NCBI GenBank assembly: GCA_932222125.1
Contig: CAKNZJ010000249.1
Span: forward strand, 124,001 to 188,000
Direction of reading: 5' to 3'
Length of the DNA stretch: 64,000 bases
DNA from: an uncultured Clostridia bacterium
GTDB lineage: Bacteria; Bacillota; Clostridia; Oscillospirales; Oscillospiraceae
A model generated the notes under the pieces. It was not told where the DNA came from. It did not search any database and saw nothing but the letters and a program-made list of their open reading frames with translations. The position numbers and the translations under genes are program-made. Below are positions 35,446 through 44,346 of this stretch, in pieces; position 1 is the stretch's first letter, and each line of letters starts with the position of its first letter.

Positions 35446-36210
35446 ATGATTGAAACCCAACGGCAATTTCACATCAACTGTGTGGCCGGCGATGTGGGCC
35501 GGTATTGTCTGCTGCCTGGAGACCCAGGACGCTGTGCAAAGATCGCCCAATACCTGGATAATGCCGTCCATGTGATGACAAACAGGGAGTATGTCACATA
35601 TACGGGCACTTTATTGGGGGAAAAGGTAAGCGTGGTGTCTACGGGGATTGGCGGTCCCTCCGCCTCCATCGCTATGGAGGAGTTAGCCAACCTGGGCGCA
35701 GATACCTTTGTCCGGGTGGGCACCTGTGGAGGCATCAAATTGGAGGTCACCAGCGGAGATATTGTGGTGGCCACCGGAGCCATCCGAATGGAGGGTACCA
35801 GCCGGGAATACGCGCCCATCGAGTTTCCGGCCGTGGCAGATTACCAAGTGCTCACAGCCCTTGTGGACGCGGCTAAGGGCCAGGGCAGGCGGTGGCACGC
35901 TGGGGTAGTCCAGTGTAAGGACTCCTTTTATGGTCAACACGCGCCTGAGAAGATGCCTGTGTCCTATGAGCTCCAGCAGAAGTGGGGGGCATGGAAACGT
36001 CTGGGAGTACTGGCCTCTGAGATGGAATCCGCCGCCCTGTTTACGGTAGCTGCCCACCGGGGAGTGCGGTGCGGTTCGGTGTTCCATGTAATCTGGAACC
36101 AGGAGCGCAATGCCGCCGGGTTGGATATGGTCCGGGACGAGGATACTGACAGTGCCATCAAGGTGGGCATTGAGGCAGTCAAATTGCTGATCCAGCGGGA
36201 TCGGGGCTGA
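35446..36210 (+). CDS. udp: Uridine phosphorylase-type nucleoside phosphorylase
   Basis: Cleaves uridine with phosphate to uracil and ribose 1-phosphate. The 254-residue protein has YCLLPGDPGRCAKIA, VVSTGIGGPSASIAMEEL, FVRVGTCGG and EMESAALFTVAA, the last carrying the ribose-binding glutamates. These fit the NP-I family, uridine phosphorylase branch; a purine nucleoside specificity is less likely given the lack of a DeoD-like C-terminus. The start MIETQRQF at 35446 follows AAAGGGTGAGG; the frame reaches 35383 but that part is the promoter. Confidence 0.88.
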   Translation: MIETQRQFHINCVAGDVGRYCLLPGDPGRCAKIAQYLDNAVHVMTNREYVTYTGTLLGEKVSVVSTGIGGPSASIAMEELANLGADTFVRVGTCGGIKLEVTSGDIVVATGAIRMEGTSREYAPIEFPAVADYQVLTALVDAAKGQGRRWHAGVVQCKDSFYGQHAPEKMPVSYELQQKWGAWKRLGVLASEMESAALFTVAAHRGVRCGSVFHVIWNQERNAAGLDMVRDEDTDSAIKVGIEAVKLLIQRDRG

Positions 36211-36257
36211 CGCAGGGCCCTGACGGTGTACAAAAGAGAGGAGCTTTCACAGCGGTT

Positions 36258-37136
36258 ATGGCAAATGTGGCAATCGTGACAGACAGCAACAGTGGAATCA
36301 GTGTGGCTGAGGGGAAAACCTTGGGCGTATTTGTGGTGCCTATGCCCATCCATATAGATGATGGGATATACTATGAGGGCAAGGATCTGACTTATGAGGA
36401 ATTTTACCGCCAGATGCTGGCCGGGGCGGACATCGTGACCTCACAGCCTGCCCCAGGTGAGATCACCGGCCTGTGGGACCGGGTGCTGGAGAGTTACGAG
36501 CAACTGATATATATTCCCATGACCGCTGGACTGAGTGCCTCCTTTGCCACGGCGAAGATGCTGGCAGAGGATTATGGGGGAAGAGTAGAAGTAGCGGACA
36601 ACCGCCGTATCTCCGTAACCCAGCGATGCTCGGTGATGGATGCTCTGGAGCTGGCCAAGGATGGATTGAATGCTGCCCAGATCCGGAAAACCCTGGAGGA
36701 GCAGGCTTATGACGCGTGTATCTACATCACGGTGGATAACCTGAAATACCTGAGGAAGGGTGGCCGCGTATCAGGGGTAGAGGCCATGGCCGGCACCATG
36801 CTGAATATCAAGCCTGTGCTGGAAATCTATGGTGAGAAGCTCAATGCAGTGGAGAAGGTAAGGGGCATGAAAGCTGCCAGACGGGCTATGATCGAGCGGG
36901 TGCGCGCGGATCTAGAGGGCAGGTTGAAACCTCTACGGGACCAAGGAAATCTTGCGGTAAAGATCGCCTATAGCCAGGTGTCTCCAGAATTGTTGGAGGA
37001 CTGGCATGGGGAGGTGCTGGAGGCGTTCCCTCAGGAGAGGACGATTCTGGGCGAACCGCTGACTCTGTCTATCGCCTGCCACACGGGGCCGGGGGCGCTG
37101 GGAGTGGGGGCGGTGCGGGTGGATCCGCGGTTGTGA
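36258..37136 (+). CDS. DegV family fatty-acid-binding protein
   Basis: A 292-residue protein of the DegV/FakB type, which binds a fatty acid and in some species presents it to the kinase FakA. Typical features: VAIVTDSNSGIS at the start, IDDGIYYEGKDLTYEEFY, TSQPAPGEI, MTAGLSASFATAKM and ITVDNLKYLRKGGRVSG. No FakA gene is in this window. The predicted start at 36258 has a rather distant AGAGGAG. The link to fatty-acid use is from the family; the fab operon lies just downstream on the other side of a small gene. Confidence 0.9.
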   Translation: MANVAIVTDSNSGISVAEGKTLGVFVVPMPIHIDDGIYYEGKDLTYEEFYRQMLAGADIVTSQPAPGEITGLWDRVLESYEQLIYIPMTAGLSASFATAKMLAEDYGGRVEVADNRRISVTQRCSVMDALELAKDGLNAAQIRKTLEEQAYDACIYITVDNLKYLRKGGRVSGVEAMAGTMLNIKPVLEIYGEKLNAVEKVRGMKAARRAMIERVRADLEGRLKPLRDQGNLAVKIAYSQVSPELLEDWHGEVLEAFPQERTILGEPLTLSIACHTGPGALGVGAVRVDPRL

Positions 37137-37145
37137 GGTAATATA

Positions 37146-37176
37146 AATGGCCGCTGTCATGGACAGCGGCCATTTT
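37146..37176. terminator. Bidirectional hairpin after degV, overlapping the next gene's end
   Basis: AATGGCCGCTGTC pairs with GACAGCGGCCATT around a three-base loop. The stop codon of the minus-strand gene 37157-37402 lies in the stem and loop. Confidence 0.7.
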
Positions 37177-37402
37177 GGGTTTCAGGCTGTTGGGCTGGAC
37201 AACAGTCAGGAGTGCTCAAATTGTCGCCGCTGGGGGCGCTGAGGGCTAGCAGGGCCAAATTATCTCCTACAACGTTGAACAGGGCGGCCAGCAGGCCCAG
37301 CTGCTCCGCTGTTTTGCCCTGGGCCATAGCTGCGGAGAGTGCTGCCGCTGCGGCCATCAATCCGTTACCCTGGTTCGTTCCGTTCCACCTGTGCCTTGCC
37401 AT
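37157..37402 (-). CDS. Small conserved-looking protein, function unknown
   Basis: An 81-residue protein starting MARHRWNGTNQGNGLMAAAA at 37402, with GGGAGGAG eight bases ahead; the longer frame to 37555 has no support. Residues 15 to 60 are a helical, Ala- and Leu-rich run (ALSAAMAQGKTAEQLGLLAALFNVVGDNLALLAL), and the tail has paired cysteines (DCCPAQQ). I recall similar short proteins in related Clostridia but no function. The last codons run into the hairpin shared with degV. Convergent with degV, divergent from the fab operon. Confidence 0.65.
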   Translation of the reverse strand: MARHRWNGTNQGNGLMAAAAALSAAMAQGKTAEQLGLLAALFNVVGDNLALLALSAPSGDNLSTPDCCPAQQPETQNGRCP

Positions 37403-37446
37403 CTGTATCTCCTCCCTCTCTCCAGTGTATGCCGTCAGGGCCAAAG

Positions 37447-37474
37447 CGCCAGTGGACGTTGCCGCTGGCGTTTT
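37447..37474 (+). terminator. Lone terminator-like hairpin
   Basis: CGCCAGTGG and CCGCTGGCG (one G-T pair) around a six-base loop, followed by TTTT, on the plus strand upstream of the fab promoter. It may guard the fab operon against read-through. Confidence 0.4.
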
Positions 37475-37571
37475 ACATGTTGACGGGGCTTTGCGTGGGG
37501 AGGGTTTCGCAGAAGGTATCTGGACGAGAGGGAGAGCATGAGAAAAAAGTGCCATTCACCGCAAAAAGTGC

Positions 37572-37600
37572 TTGACTTTTTTGCGGTGTTACACTATGAT
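37572..37600 (+). promoter_or_regulatory. Promoter of the fatty-acid operon
   Basis: TTGACT, 17 bases, TATGAT, about 80 bases ahead of acpP. An AT-rich imperfect inverted repeat (37605-37650, TTAAATTATTTTAAC against TTAAAGTAATTAA) follows the -10 and could be the operator of the MarR-type regulator encoded at the end of the operon. Confidence 0.7.
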
Positions 37601-37679
37601 TTGCTTAAATTATTTTAACTAAACCATGTGTATGTGGTTAAAGTAATTAAGTTATTATGGTAAGGAGATTCTGCTGACT

Positions 37680-37910
37680 ATGGATTTTGAAAAAGTGCGC
37701 AATGTGATTGCTGAGACTTTGGGATGTGACGTGGAGGATGTGGTGAAGGAGGCAAAACTGACAGATGATCTGGGGGCCGACTCCCTGGCTTCTGTGGAGC
37801 TGGTCATGGCACTGGAGGAGGCCACCGGTGTTTCCATTGACGACGACTCTTTGCCCAATATGAAAACCGTGGGCGATATCATGGACTATCTCACCGCCCA
37901 TCAGGATTGA
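37680..37910 (+). CDS. acpP: Acyl carrier protein
   Basis: Carries the growing fatty acyl chain on phosphopantetheine. The 76-residue acidic protein has the modified serine in DLGADSLASVELVMALEE. The start at 37680 has AAGGAG twelve bases ahead. First gene of a twelve-gene unit that encodes nearly the whole initiation and elongation machinery of type II fatty-acid synthesis. Confidence 0.96.
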   Translation: MDFEKVRNVIAETLGCDVEDVVKEAKLTDDLGADSLASVELVMALEEATGVSIDDDSLPNMKTVGDIMDYLTAHQD

Positions 37911-37975
37911 CCGGACTCCCGCCGGGGAATTGATTTTCTCGGCGGGAGCATTTTTGGGGTTGAAAGGAAGTTTTC

Positions 37976-38395
37976 ATGACAAATCAGGAAATATTTGCGC
38001 TGATTGACCGCTTTGAACACAGCTCTTTACATTCAATGAAACTGTCCTCCGGCCAGTTCGTGCTAGAGTTGAGCCGGGGAGAGCGGGGGACGGCCCCGGT
38101 GCAGCCCTTGGCGTCCCAAACCTGCTCTGTTCCGGGGGAAGGGGAGTGCAGCCAGGAGCCGGAGATTGTAGCGCCGCTGGTGGGTACTTATTACGCAGCG
38201 CCGGAGGCAGGGGCGCCTGCGTTTGTGTCGGTGGGGGATATGATGCGTGAGGGACAGACGGTGTGTCTCATTGAGGCCATGAAAATGGTCAGTGAGATTC
38301 CCGCTCCCTGTGACTGCGTCATCACTGAGATATTGAAGGAGAATGGAACGCTGGCGGAATTCCAGGAGCCGCTGTTCCGTTACCGGCCATGCTGA
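37976..38395 (+). CDS. accB: Biotin carboxyl carrier protein of acetyl-CoA carboxylase
   Basis: The 139-residue carrier has a short N-terminal part (EIFALIDRFEHSSLHSMKLSSG), a brief linker and a biotinyl domain from about residue 62 with VAPLVGTYYAAP and EAMKMVSEIPAP, in which lysine is biotinylated. Slightly shorter than the E. coli protein. It overlaps accC by seven bases. The full ACC gene set accB-accC-accD-accA follows without gaps. Confidence 0.95.
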   Translation: MTNQEIFALIDRFEHSSLHSMKLSSGQFVLELSRGERGTAPVQPLASQTCSVPGEGECSQEPEIVAPLVGTYYAAPEAGAPAFVSVGDMMREGQTVCLIEAMKMVSEIPAPCDCVITEILKENGTLAEFQEPLFRYRPC

Positions 38396-39780
38396 AGCGG
38401 GTTTTAATCGCCAACCGGGGCGAGATTGCGCTGCGTATTTTGCGGGCCTGCCGGGAAGCGGATATTGAGACGGTAGCGGTTTATTCCCAGGCTGATGGGG
38501 AAGCGCTCTATGTCCAGCTAGCAAATCGGGCTGTCTGCATTGGGCCGGCGCCCGCGGCTCAGAGCTATCTGAATCAAACTGCGTTGCTGACGGTGGCCAA
38601 GGCCACCGGATGTGATGGAGTGCATCCGGGCTATGGATTTTTGTCGGAGAATGGGGATTTTGCCGACAGGTGCGGACAGGAGGGACTGACCTTTATTGGC
38701 CCATCCGGCGATACCATTCGCAAGGCAGGGTCCAAGTCCGTAGCGCGCAGGCTGATGCAGCAAGCGGGCATCCCCATCACTCCCGGTTCCGACGGACCGG
38801 TGACCTCCGAGGCTGAGGCATTGGCGGTGGCCGCTCAGGTGGGCTTTCCAGTGCTGCTTAAGGCATCGGCCGGGGGAGGGGGCCGGGGGATTCGCCGGTG
38901 TGATGACTCCGGGCAGCTTCACTCTGCCTATGCTCAGGCTAAGGCAGAGGCCATGGCCTGCTTTGGAGATGATACCCTCTATGTGGAAAAGCTGGTGTTA
39001 GGGCCTAAGCATATTGAATTTCAGATCGCGGCGGACTGCCATGGGAACGTGATCCACTTGGGGGATCGGGATTGCTCCATCCAGCGCCGCAACCAAAAAC
39101 TCATTGAGGAGGCCCCGGCCTGGTGCCTGTCCGCCAAACTGCGGGAACAGATGGGGGAGGCGGCGGTGGCTGCCGCCAGGGCGGTGAACTATGAGGGTGT
39201 GGGCACTGTGGAATTTTTACTGGACCGGGACGCAGAGCGGTTCTATTTTATGGAGATCAACACTCGCATCCAAGTGGAGCATGGCATCACCGAGTTGATT
39301 ACCGGGGTGGATTTGGTACGGGAGCAGCTGCGCATTGCTTCCGGTCTGCCGCTGAGCTTGAGCCAGGAGCAGGTGTGCTTGTCCGGTCACGCCATTGAGT
39401 GTCGTATCAATGCTGAGGATCCGCAGCAGGATTTTCGGCCCACCCCTGGCAAGGTGGAATTTCTGCATTTTCCCGGCGGGTACGGTGTGCGGGTGGATTC
39501 CGGGCTTTACAATGGCTGTACACTGTCCCCATTTTATGACTCCCTGGCGGCCAAGCTTATGGTGCATGCTCCCACCCGGCTGGAGGCGGTGCGCCAGATG
39601 AGGCGGAGCTTGGAGGAGTTTACCCTGGAGGGATTTCCCACCAATGGAGAGCTGTCCTATCAAATATTATATCATCCCACCTTCATCCGGGGCAATTACA
39701 CCACTGCGTTCTTGGATGAAAACCTGCCCCGGCTGCTGGACTTCAGCCGCCGGTTGAACCAAGAGGAGGAGAAAGGATGA
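38389..39780 (+). CDS. accC: Biotin carboxylase subunit of acetyl-CoA carboxylase
   Basis: ATP-grasp enzyme that carboxylates the biotin on AccB. The 463-residue protein begins MLKRVLIANRGEIALRILRA; other motifs are HPGYGFLSEN, LKASAGGGGRGIR (ATP loop), GDRDCSIQRRNQKLIEEAP and FMEINTRIQVEHGITE. In the last motif the usual HPVTE is HGITE, a small deviation. Its start codon overlaps accB, its stop overlaps accD (ATGA). Confidence 0.96.
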   Translation: MLKRVLIANRGEIALRILRACREADIETVAVYSQADGEALYVQLANRAVCIGPAPAAQSYLNQTALLTVAKATGCDGVHPGYGFLSENGDFADRCGQEGLTFIGPSGDTIRKAGSKSVARRLMQQAGIPITPGSDGPVTSEAEALAVAAQVGFPVLLKASAGGGGRGIRRCDDSGQLHSAYAQAKAEAMACFGDDTLYVEKLVLGPKHIEFQIAADCHGNVIHLGDRDCSIQRRNQKLIEEAPAWCLSAKLREQMGEAAVAAARAVNYEGVGTVEFLLDRDAERFYFMEINTRIQVEHGITELITGVDLVREQLRIASGLPLSLSQEQVCLSGHAIECRINAEDPQQDFRPTPGKVEFLHFPGGYGVRVDSGLYNGCTLSPFYDSLAAKLMVHAPTRLEAVRQMRRSLEEFTLEGFPTNGELSYQILYHPTFIRGNYTTAFLDENLPRLLDFSRRLNQEEEKG

Positions 39781-40625
39781 ACGGCATCTTTAGCAAGCGC
39801 CGCTCCCGTCTGCTGGCTATGAAGGCTCTGCGAAGCAGCTATGTGCCGCCGGAACAGATTATCGCCTGCCCGAAATGCGGGGCAGAGAGCACCCGCAGGG
39901 AGGTGTCAGGCAACCTTTCCGTTTGTCCCCAGTGCGGGTACCACTGGCCCTTGGGGGGGTATCACCGGCTCAGCATCATATTGGACTCGGGCACCTTTCG
40001 GGAGTTGAACCCAAAGCTGCCTCCAGCAGATCCCCTGTCGTTTCCCGGTTATCGGGCAAAGCTGCAGGAGGTCAACCGAAAGACTGGACTGTCCGAAGCT
40101 GTGGTGGCCGCCACCGGAAGTATTCATGGGAAAAAATGCGTGGTGGCTGTGCTGGATAGCCGCTTCATTATGGGTAGCATGAGTGCCGCGGTGGGAGAAG
40201 TGGTAGCCTCGGCAGTGGAGTATGCCGGCCGCGTCCGGCTGCCTCTGATCATCTTTTCCGCCAGTGGTGGGGCCAGGATGCAGGAGGGCATTTTATCCCT
40301 GATGCAGATGGCCAAGACCAGTGCAGCCCTGGCCCGGTTTGGGGAGAAGAAGCTACTGTACATTTCTGTGCTGACGGACCCCACCACCGGCGGAGTGACC
40401 GCCAGCTTTGCCTCGTTGGGGGACATTATTTTGGCTGAGCCAGGCGCGCTCATCGGTTTTGCCGGACCACGAGTCATCGAACAGACCATTGGGGAGACAT
40501 TGCCGGAGGGCTTTCAACGAGCGGAGTTTCTGATGGAGCATGGCTTTGTGGATAGAGTGGTTCACAGGCACCAACTTCGGGCTTCCTTGGGCCAGCTTCT
40601 TTTGCTCCATGAAAGGGGAGGATGA
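39777..40625 (+). CDS. accD: Acetyl-CoA carboxylase, carboxyltransferase beta subunit
   Basis: The 282-residue subunit starts with a zinc ribbon, CPKC...CPQC (about residues 25 to 48), then the crotonase-type carboxyltransferase domain with SASGGARMQEGILSLMQMAK, TDPTTGGVTASFA and GFAGPRVIEQT. It acts with AccA to move the carboxyl group from biotin to acetyl-CoA. Length and motifs are normal. Confidence 0.96.
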   Translation: MNGIFSKRRSRLLAMKALRSSYVPPEQIIACPKCGAESTRREVSGNLSVCPQCGYHWPLGGYHRLSIILDSGTFRELNPKLPPADPLSFPGYRAKLQEVNRKTGLSEAVVAATGSIHGKKCVVAVLDSRFIMGSMSAAVGEVVASAVEYAGRVRLPLIIFSASGGARMQEGILSLMQMAKTSAALARFGEKKLLYISVLTDPTTGGVTASFASLGDIILAEPGALIGFAGPRVIEQTIGETLPEGFQRAEFLMEHGFVDRVVHRHQLRASLGQLLLLHERGG

Positions 40626-40627
40626 CC

Positions 40628-41446
40628 ATGGCTGAAACACTCACCGCCGCCCAACGGGTGATCATTGCCCGCCACCCCAAAAGGCCCAACATCAACGACT
40701 ATATCAACGCGCTGTTTCCCCAATTCTTCGCCATGTGCGGCGACCGGCTGTGCGGGGAGGACAAGGCTATTCTGGGGGGCGTAGCTCTGTTTCATGGCCA
40801 GCCGGTCACGGTCATCGGTACCCAAAAGGGAAAGACCTTGGAGGAGAATCTAAAGTGTAATTTTGGGATGCCCAACCCGGAGGGATACCGAAAAGCGCTG
40901 CGCCTGATGAAGCAGGCTGAAAAATTTGACAGGCCGGTGATCACCTTGATCGATACATCAGGAGCCTATCCAGGAATGCAAGCGGAGGAGCACGGGCAAG
41001 GAGAGGCCATTGCCCGGAATCTATATGAGATGAGCCGTCTCACCGTCCCGGTGATCTCTGTCATTACCGGGGAGGGGAATAGCGGCGGCGCTCTGGCGCT
41101 GGGGGTAGCAAACCGGGTGCTGATGCTGGAAAATGCAGTCTATGCAATCCTCTCTCCCGAGGGGTTTGCCACTATTTTGTGGAAGGATGCCTCCCGGCAT
41201 GAGGAGGCCTGTCAGCTTATGAAGATGACGGCCCCTGAGTTAAAACAGCTTGGGATTATTGACGAGATCGTGCCTGAGCCAGTGGGGGGCGCTCACCTGG
41301 CGCCGGAGATTGTATTTCGGGAGTTGGATCGAAGTATTGCCGCTCAGCTGGCTCAACTCAACCGACATAGGGGGTCTGCTCTGGCCGCGGACCGCTATCA
41401 GAAGTTTCGTAGGATGGGGATGGCATCCAAAAAGGAGGAGCCATGA
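40628..41446 (+). CDS. accA: Acetyl-CoA carboxylase, carboxyltransferase alpha subunit
   Basis: A 272-residue partner of AccD, with VIGTQKGKTLEENLKCNFGM, TLIDTSGAYPGMQAEEHGQGEAIA, GEGNSGGALALGVAN and AILSPEGFATILWKD. I chose the ATG at 40628, since GGGGAGG ends right before another ATG at 40622, leaving no spacer for that one. It lacks the long N-terminal helix of the E. coli protein and so is a compact type. Its stop codon overlaps the fabH start. Confidence 0.95.
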   Translation: MAETLTAAQRVIIARHPKRPNINDYINALFPQFFAMCGDRLCGEDKAILGGVALFHGQPVTVIGTQKGKTLEENLKCNFGMPNPEGYRKALRLMKQAEKFDRPVITLIDTSGAYPGMQAEEHGQGEAIARNLYEMSRLTVPVISVITGEGNSGGALALGVANRVLMLENAVYAILSPEGFATILWKDASRHEEACQLMKMTAPELKQLGIIDEIVPEPVGGAHLAPEIVFRELDRSIAAQLAQLNRHRGSALAADRYQKFRRMGMASKKEEP

Positions 41447-42390
41447 AGGGGATTAAAATTCGTGGCATCGGACGGCAGGTGCCAAACCATATCGTTACCA
41501 ATGATGATATGGCTCGTATTGTAGACACAAATGATGAGTGGATTACGACCCGGACCGGCATTCGTCACCGTCACCACTGTACGGTGGAGAATCATACCGA
41601 TCTGTGCGTGGGGGCGGCCAGGGCTGCCCTGGAGCGTGCGAACGTCACACCGGATCAGATTGGGGCCTGCATCGTGGCCACGGTGACGGCGGAGAACCAG
41701 GTGCCGTCCGCCGCCTGTATGCTTCAGCGGGAGTTGGAGCTACCTGAGGACATCCCGTGTTTTGACCTAAATGCGGCTTGTACCGGATTTTTGTTTGCGC
41801 TGCATACGATGGAGTGCCTGCTCAACGCCTCTCCCCGCAAATATGGCCTAGTGATTGGGGCGGATGTGTTGAGCCGGATCATCAATTGGTCGGACCGGGG
41901 CACCTGTATCCTCTTTGGAGATGGAGCAGGCGCTGCCATAGTGGAGTGCCGGGAGGAATGGCCCTCTATTGGCGCGGTGTTGGGGGCGCGGGGAGACGAT
42001 TCCATTTTGCAGGTGCCGGGGATTGGCACCCCGGCGGAGCCGGTGGTGCGCATGGAGGGTACCAAGGTATTTAAGTTTGCGGTGGAAACGGTGCCAAGAT
42101 GTATGGATCAGGTGCTGGCCCGCCACGGCATAACCCCCATGGAGGTAGACTTTTTCGTATTCCATCAGGCCAACACCCGCATTGTGGATTTGATTGCCAA
42201 AAAGTACGCTATTCCACAGGAGAAGTATTACACCAATCTGGACGAGTATGGAAATACTTCTGCTGCTAGTATTCCTCTCGTGCTGAGCGAGCTGGAGGAG
42301 CAGGGTAAGATCGGCCCCGGCAAGCGGATCCTGACAGTGGGCTTTGGCGGAGGCCTGACGTGGGGTGGTGCTTTGATTCAGTTTGCCTAG
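41443..42390 (+). CDS. fabH: 3-oxoacyl-ACP synthase III
   Basis: Starts fatty-acid chains by condensing an acyl-CoA with malonyl-ACP. The 315-residue thiolase-fold enzyme has the catalytic cysteine in FDLNAACTGFLFALHT, the histidine in FFVFHQANTRIVD and the asparagine in LDEYGNTSAASIP. AAGGAGGAG precedes ATG 41443. Whether it prefers straight or branched primers cannot be read from sequence alone; the branched-chain operons in this window concern amino acids. Confidence 0.96.
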   Translation: MKGIKIRGIGRQVPNHIVTNDDMARIVDTNDEWITTRTGIRHRHHCTVENHTDLCVGAARAALERANVTPDQIGACIVATVTAENQVPSAACMLQRELELPEDIPCFDLNAACTGFLFALHTMECLLNASPRKYGLVIGADVLSRIINWSDRGTCILFGDGAGAAIVECREEWPSIGAVLGARGDDSILQVPGIGTPAEPVVRMEGTKVFKFAVETVPRCMDQVLARHGITPMEVDFFVFHQANTRIVDLIAKKYAIPQEKYYTNLDEYGNTSAASIPLVLSELEEQGKIGPGKRILTVGFGGGLTWGGALIQFA

Positions 42391-42399
42391 GAGGAGCTT

Positions 42400-43341
42400 A
42401 TGAAAAAAATAAATGAATTGTTGGGGATTGAGTTTCCCATTATCCAGGGAGGCATGGCCAATATCAGCACAGGCGGATTTGCGGCTGACTGCTCCAATGC
42501 CGGCGCCTTGGGTGTCATTGCCACAGGCGGCCTGCACTCTGGAGAGGAGCTGCGGGAGCAGATTCGAATCTGTAAGGCCCGTACCGGCAAGCCCTTTGGA
42601 GTCAACCTTATGCTGATGAACCCCTGTATGGACGAGTTGGCCCAGGTGGTTGTGGAGGAGGGCATCCCAGTGGTTACCACCGGCGCAGGCAATCCAGGCA
42701 AATACCTGGCCCGGTGGAAGGAAGCGGGGATCAAGATATTTCCAGTGGTGGCCGCCACTGTACTGGCCAGTTATCTGGTGAAGGCTGGGGTAGACGGCAT
42801 TATCGTAGAGGGGACGGAGTCCGGCGGTCATGTAGGAGAGTTGACCACTATGGCCCTGGTGCCTCAGGTGGTGGATGCGGTGGATGTTCCGGTGATTGCC
42901 GCTGGGGGCATTGCAGATGGACGGCAGTTTGCCGCGGCCTTGGCCTTGGGCGCCGCTGGGGTGCAGGTGGGCACCTGTCTGCTGGCCAGCCAGGAGTGCC
43001 CCATTCATGATAACTATAAGCAGGCCCTGCTGAAAGCCAAGGACAAGGACACCGTCGTCACCGGACGCAGTGTGGGCGGTCCGGTCCGTGTGCTCAAGAA
43101 TAGGATGTCCAAGCGTTATGTGGAGATGGAACAGGCAGGAGCTTCTTTGGAGGAATTGGAAAAGATGACCCTGGGCGCTCTGCGCCGGGCAGTATTTGAT
43201 GGCGATGTCGTCGAGGGCAGCGTCATGGCGGGTCAGACGGCAGGAATGATCCATGAGATCAGACCGTTGCGCAAGATATTTCAGTCCATTGCCGGTGGCT
43301 ATCAAGTGCTTCAGAAAACAGAGCGGCTGTGGCGTCCGTGA
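42400..43341 (+). CDS. fabK: Enoyl-ACP reductase II
   Basis: FMN-dependent reductase for the last step of each elongation cycle. The 313-residue protein has the nitronate monooxygenase-like barrel: EFPIIQGGMANISTGG, GVIATGGLHSGEELREQI, FGVNLMLMNP, VEGTESGGHVGELT and AAGGIADGRQFAAALALGA. FabK in place of FabI makes the organism intrinsically indifferent to triclosan-type inhibitors in the known examples. Same operon, nine bases after fabH. Confidence 0.95.
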   Translation: MKKINELLGIEFPIIQGGMANISTGGFAADCSNAGALGVIATGGLHSGEELREQIRICKARTGKPFGVNLMLMNPCMDELAQVVVEEGIPVVTTGAGNPGKYLARWKEAGIKIFPVVAATVLASYLVKAGVDGIIVEGTESGGHVGELTTMALVPQVVDAVDVPVIAAGGIADGRQFAAALALGAAGVQVGTCLLASQECPIHDNYKQALLKAKDKDTVVTGRSVGGPVRVLKNRMSKRYVEMEQAGASLEELEKMTLGALRRAVFDGDVVEGSVMAGQTAGMIHEIRPLRKIFQSIAGGYQVLQKTERLWRP

Positions 43342-43398
43342 CGGGAGGCCGGTAGTGACAGGCCAGGGAAAGATGGTACAAGGAAGGAGGAGCGCCTA

Positions 43399-44346
43399 AT
43401 GAAGCTGGGTTTCTTATATGCCGGACAGGGTAGTCAACACGCTGGGATGGGGGCGGATCTATATCAGGCATATCCCGCCTTTCGCCAGGTGTTCGATGAG
43501 GCGGCGCTGGATTTTGACCTAAAGGGGATGTGTTTTACCGACCAAGACGCCATGTTGGACCAGACCCGTTATACTCAGCCCTGTATGGTGGCGTTTGCCG
43601 CAGGTTTGACAGCGGTGCTGAGAGAAAGGGGAATTTGTCCGGACATTGCCGCAGGTCTGTCTTTGGGGGAGTACTCCGCACTCTATGCCGCCGGAGTATT
43701 TGACGCAAAGACTGCTGTGGAGCTGACTGCCTTCCGGGGAAACGCCATGGAGCAGGCTGCCGCTGGTGTGGAGAGTGCCATGGTGGCGGTGATGGGGCTG
43801 CAGCGGGATGCGCTTCAGGATATCTGTCAGCGTGCTTCCGGTCAGGGTGTGGTGGTGATCGCCAACTATAACTGTCCGGGACAACTTGTCATCGGCGGGG
43901 AAAAAGCCGCTGTGGATCAGGCAGCAGCGCTAGCTAAGGAGGAGGGCGCCAAGCGGTGCCTGCCCCTGCGGGTGAGCGGCCCCTTCCATACGCCGCTGAT
44001 GGAGCCGGCGGGCAGGGCGTTGGAGAAGAGATTCCAACAGATTACATTCCACCCGCCCCGCATCCCCGTGATTTTCAATTGCTTGGGCGATGTAAAGCCG
44101 GAGGGGGAGAGTATTCCCCGGCTTCTCGTGCGTCAGGTACAGTCCAGCGTGTATATGGAGGACTCTATCATGAGAATGGCCAAACTGGGGGCGGAGGCTT
44201 TCGTTGAGATCGGCCCAGGCAAGGCGCTGAGCGGTTTTGCCCGGAGAATCGTGCCTGGTATCCCCACGTTTGCTGTGGAGACGGTGGACGATGTGGAGGA
44301 ACTGGGGGAAAAACTAAAGCGGCTGGAACAGGAGGAAAGGGCATGA
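43399..44346 (+). CDS. fabD: Malonyl-CoA:ACP transacylase
   Basis: Charges ACP with malonyl groups. The 315-residue protein has YAGQGSQHAGMG, the nucleophile in AGLSLGEYSAL (the usual GHSLG has Leu for His) and VSGPFHTPLM with the catalytic histidine. ATG at 43399 follows AAGGAGGAG. It overlaps fabG by four bases. Confidence 0.95.
   Translation: MKLGFLYAGQGSQHAGMGADLYQAYPAFRQVFDEAALDFDLKGMCFTDQDAMLDQTRYTQPCMVAFAAGLTAVLRERGICPDIAAGLSLGEYSALYAAGVFDAKTAVELTAFRGNAMEQAAAGVESAMVAVMGLQRDALQDICQRASGQGVVVIANYNCPGQLVIGGEKAAVDQAAALAKEEGAKRCLPLRVSGPFHTPLMEPAGRALEKRFQQITFHPPRIPVIFNCLGDVKPEGESIPRLLVRQVQSSVYMEDSIMRMAKLGAEAFVEIGPGKALSGFARRIVPGIPTFAVETVDDVEELGEKLKRLEQEERA

Noticed and set aside
41848..43305. 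Long minus-strand frame of 485 residues antisense to fabH and fabK
   Set aside because: It is the shadow of GC-rich genes on the plus strand; the product is rich in His, Gly and Gln with no known motif.
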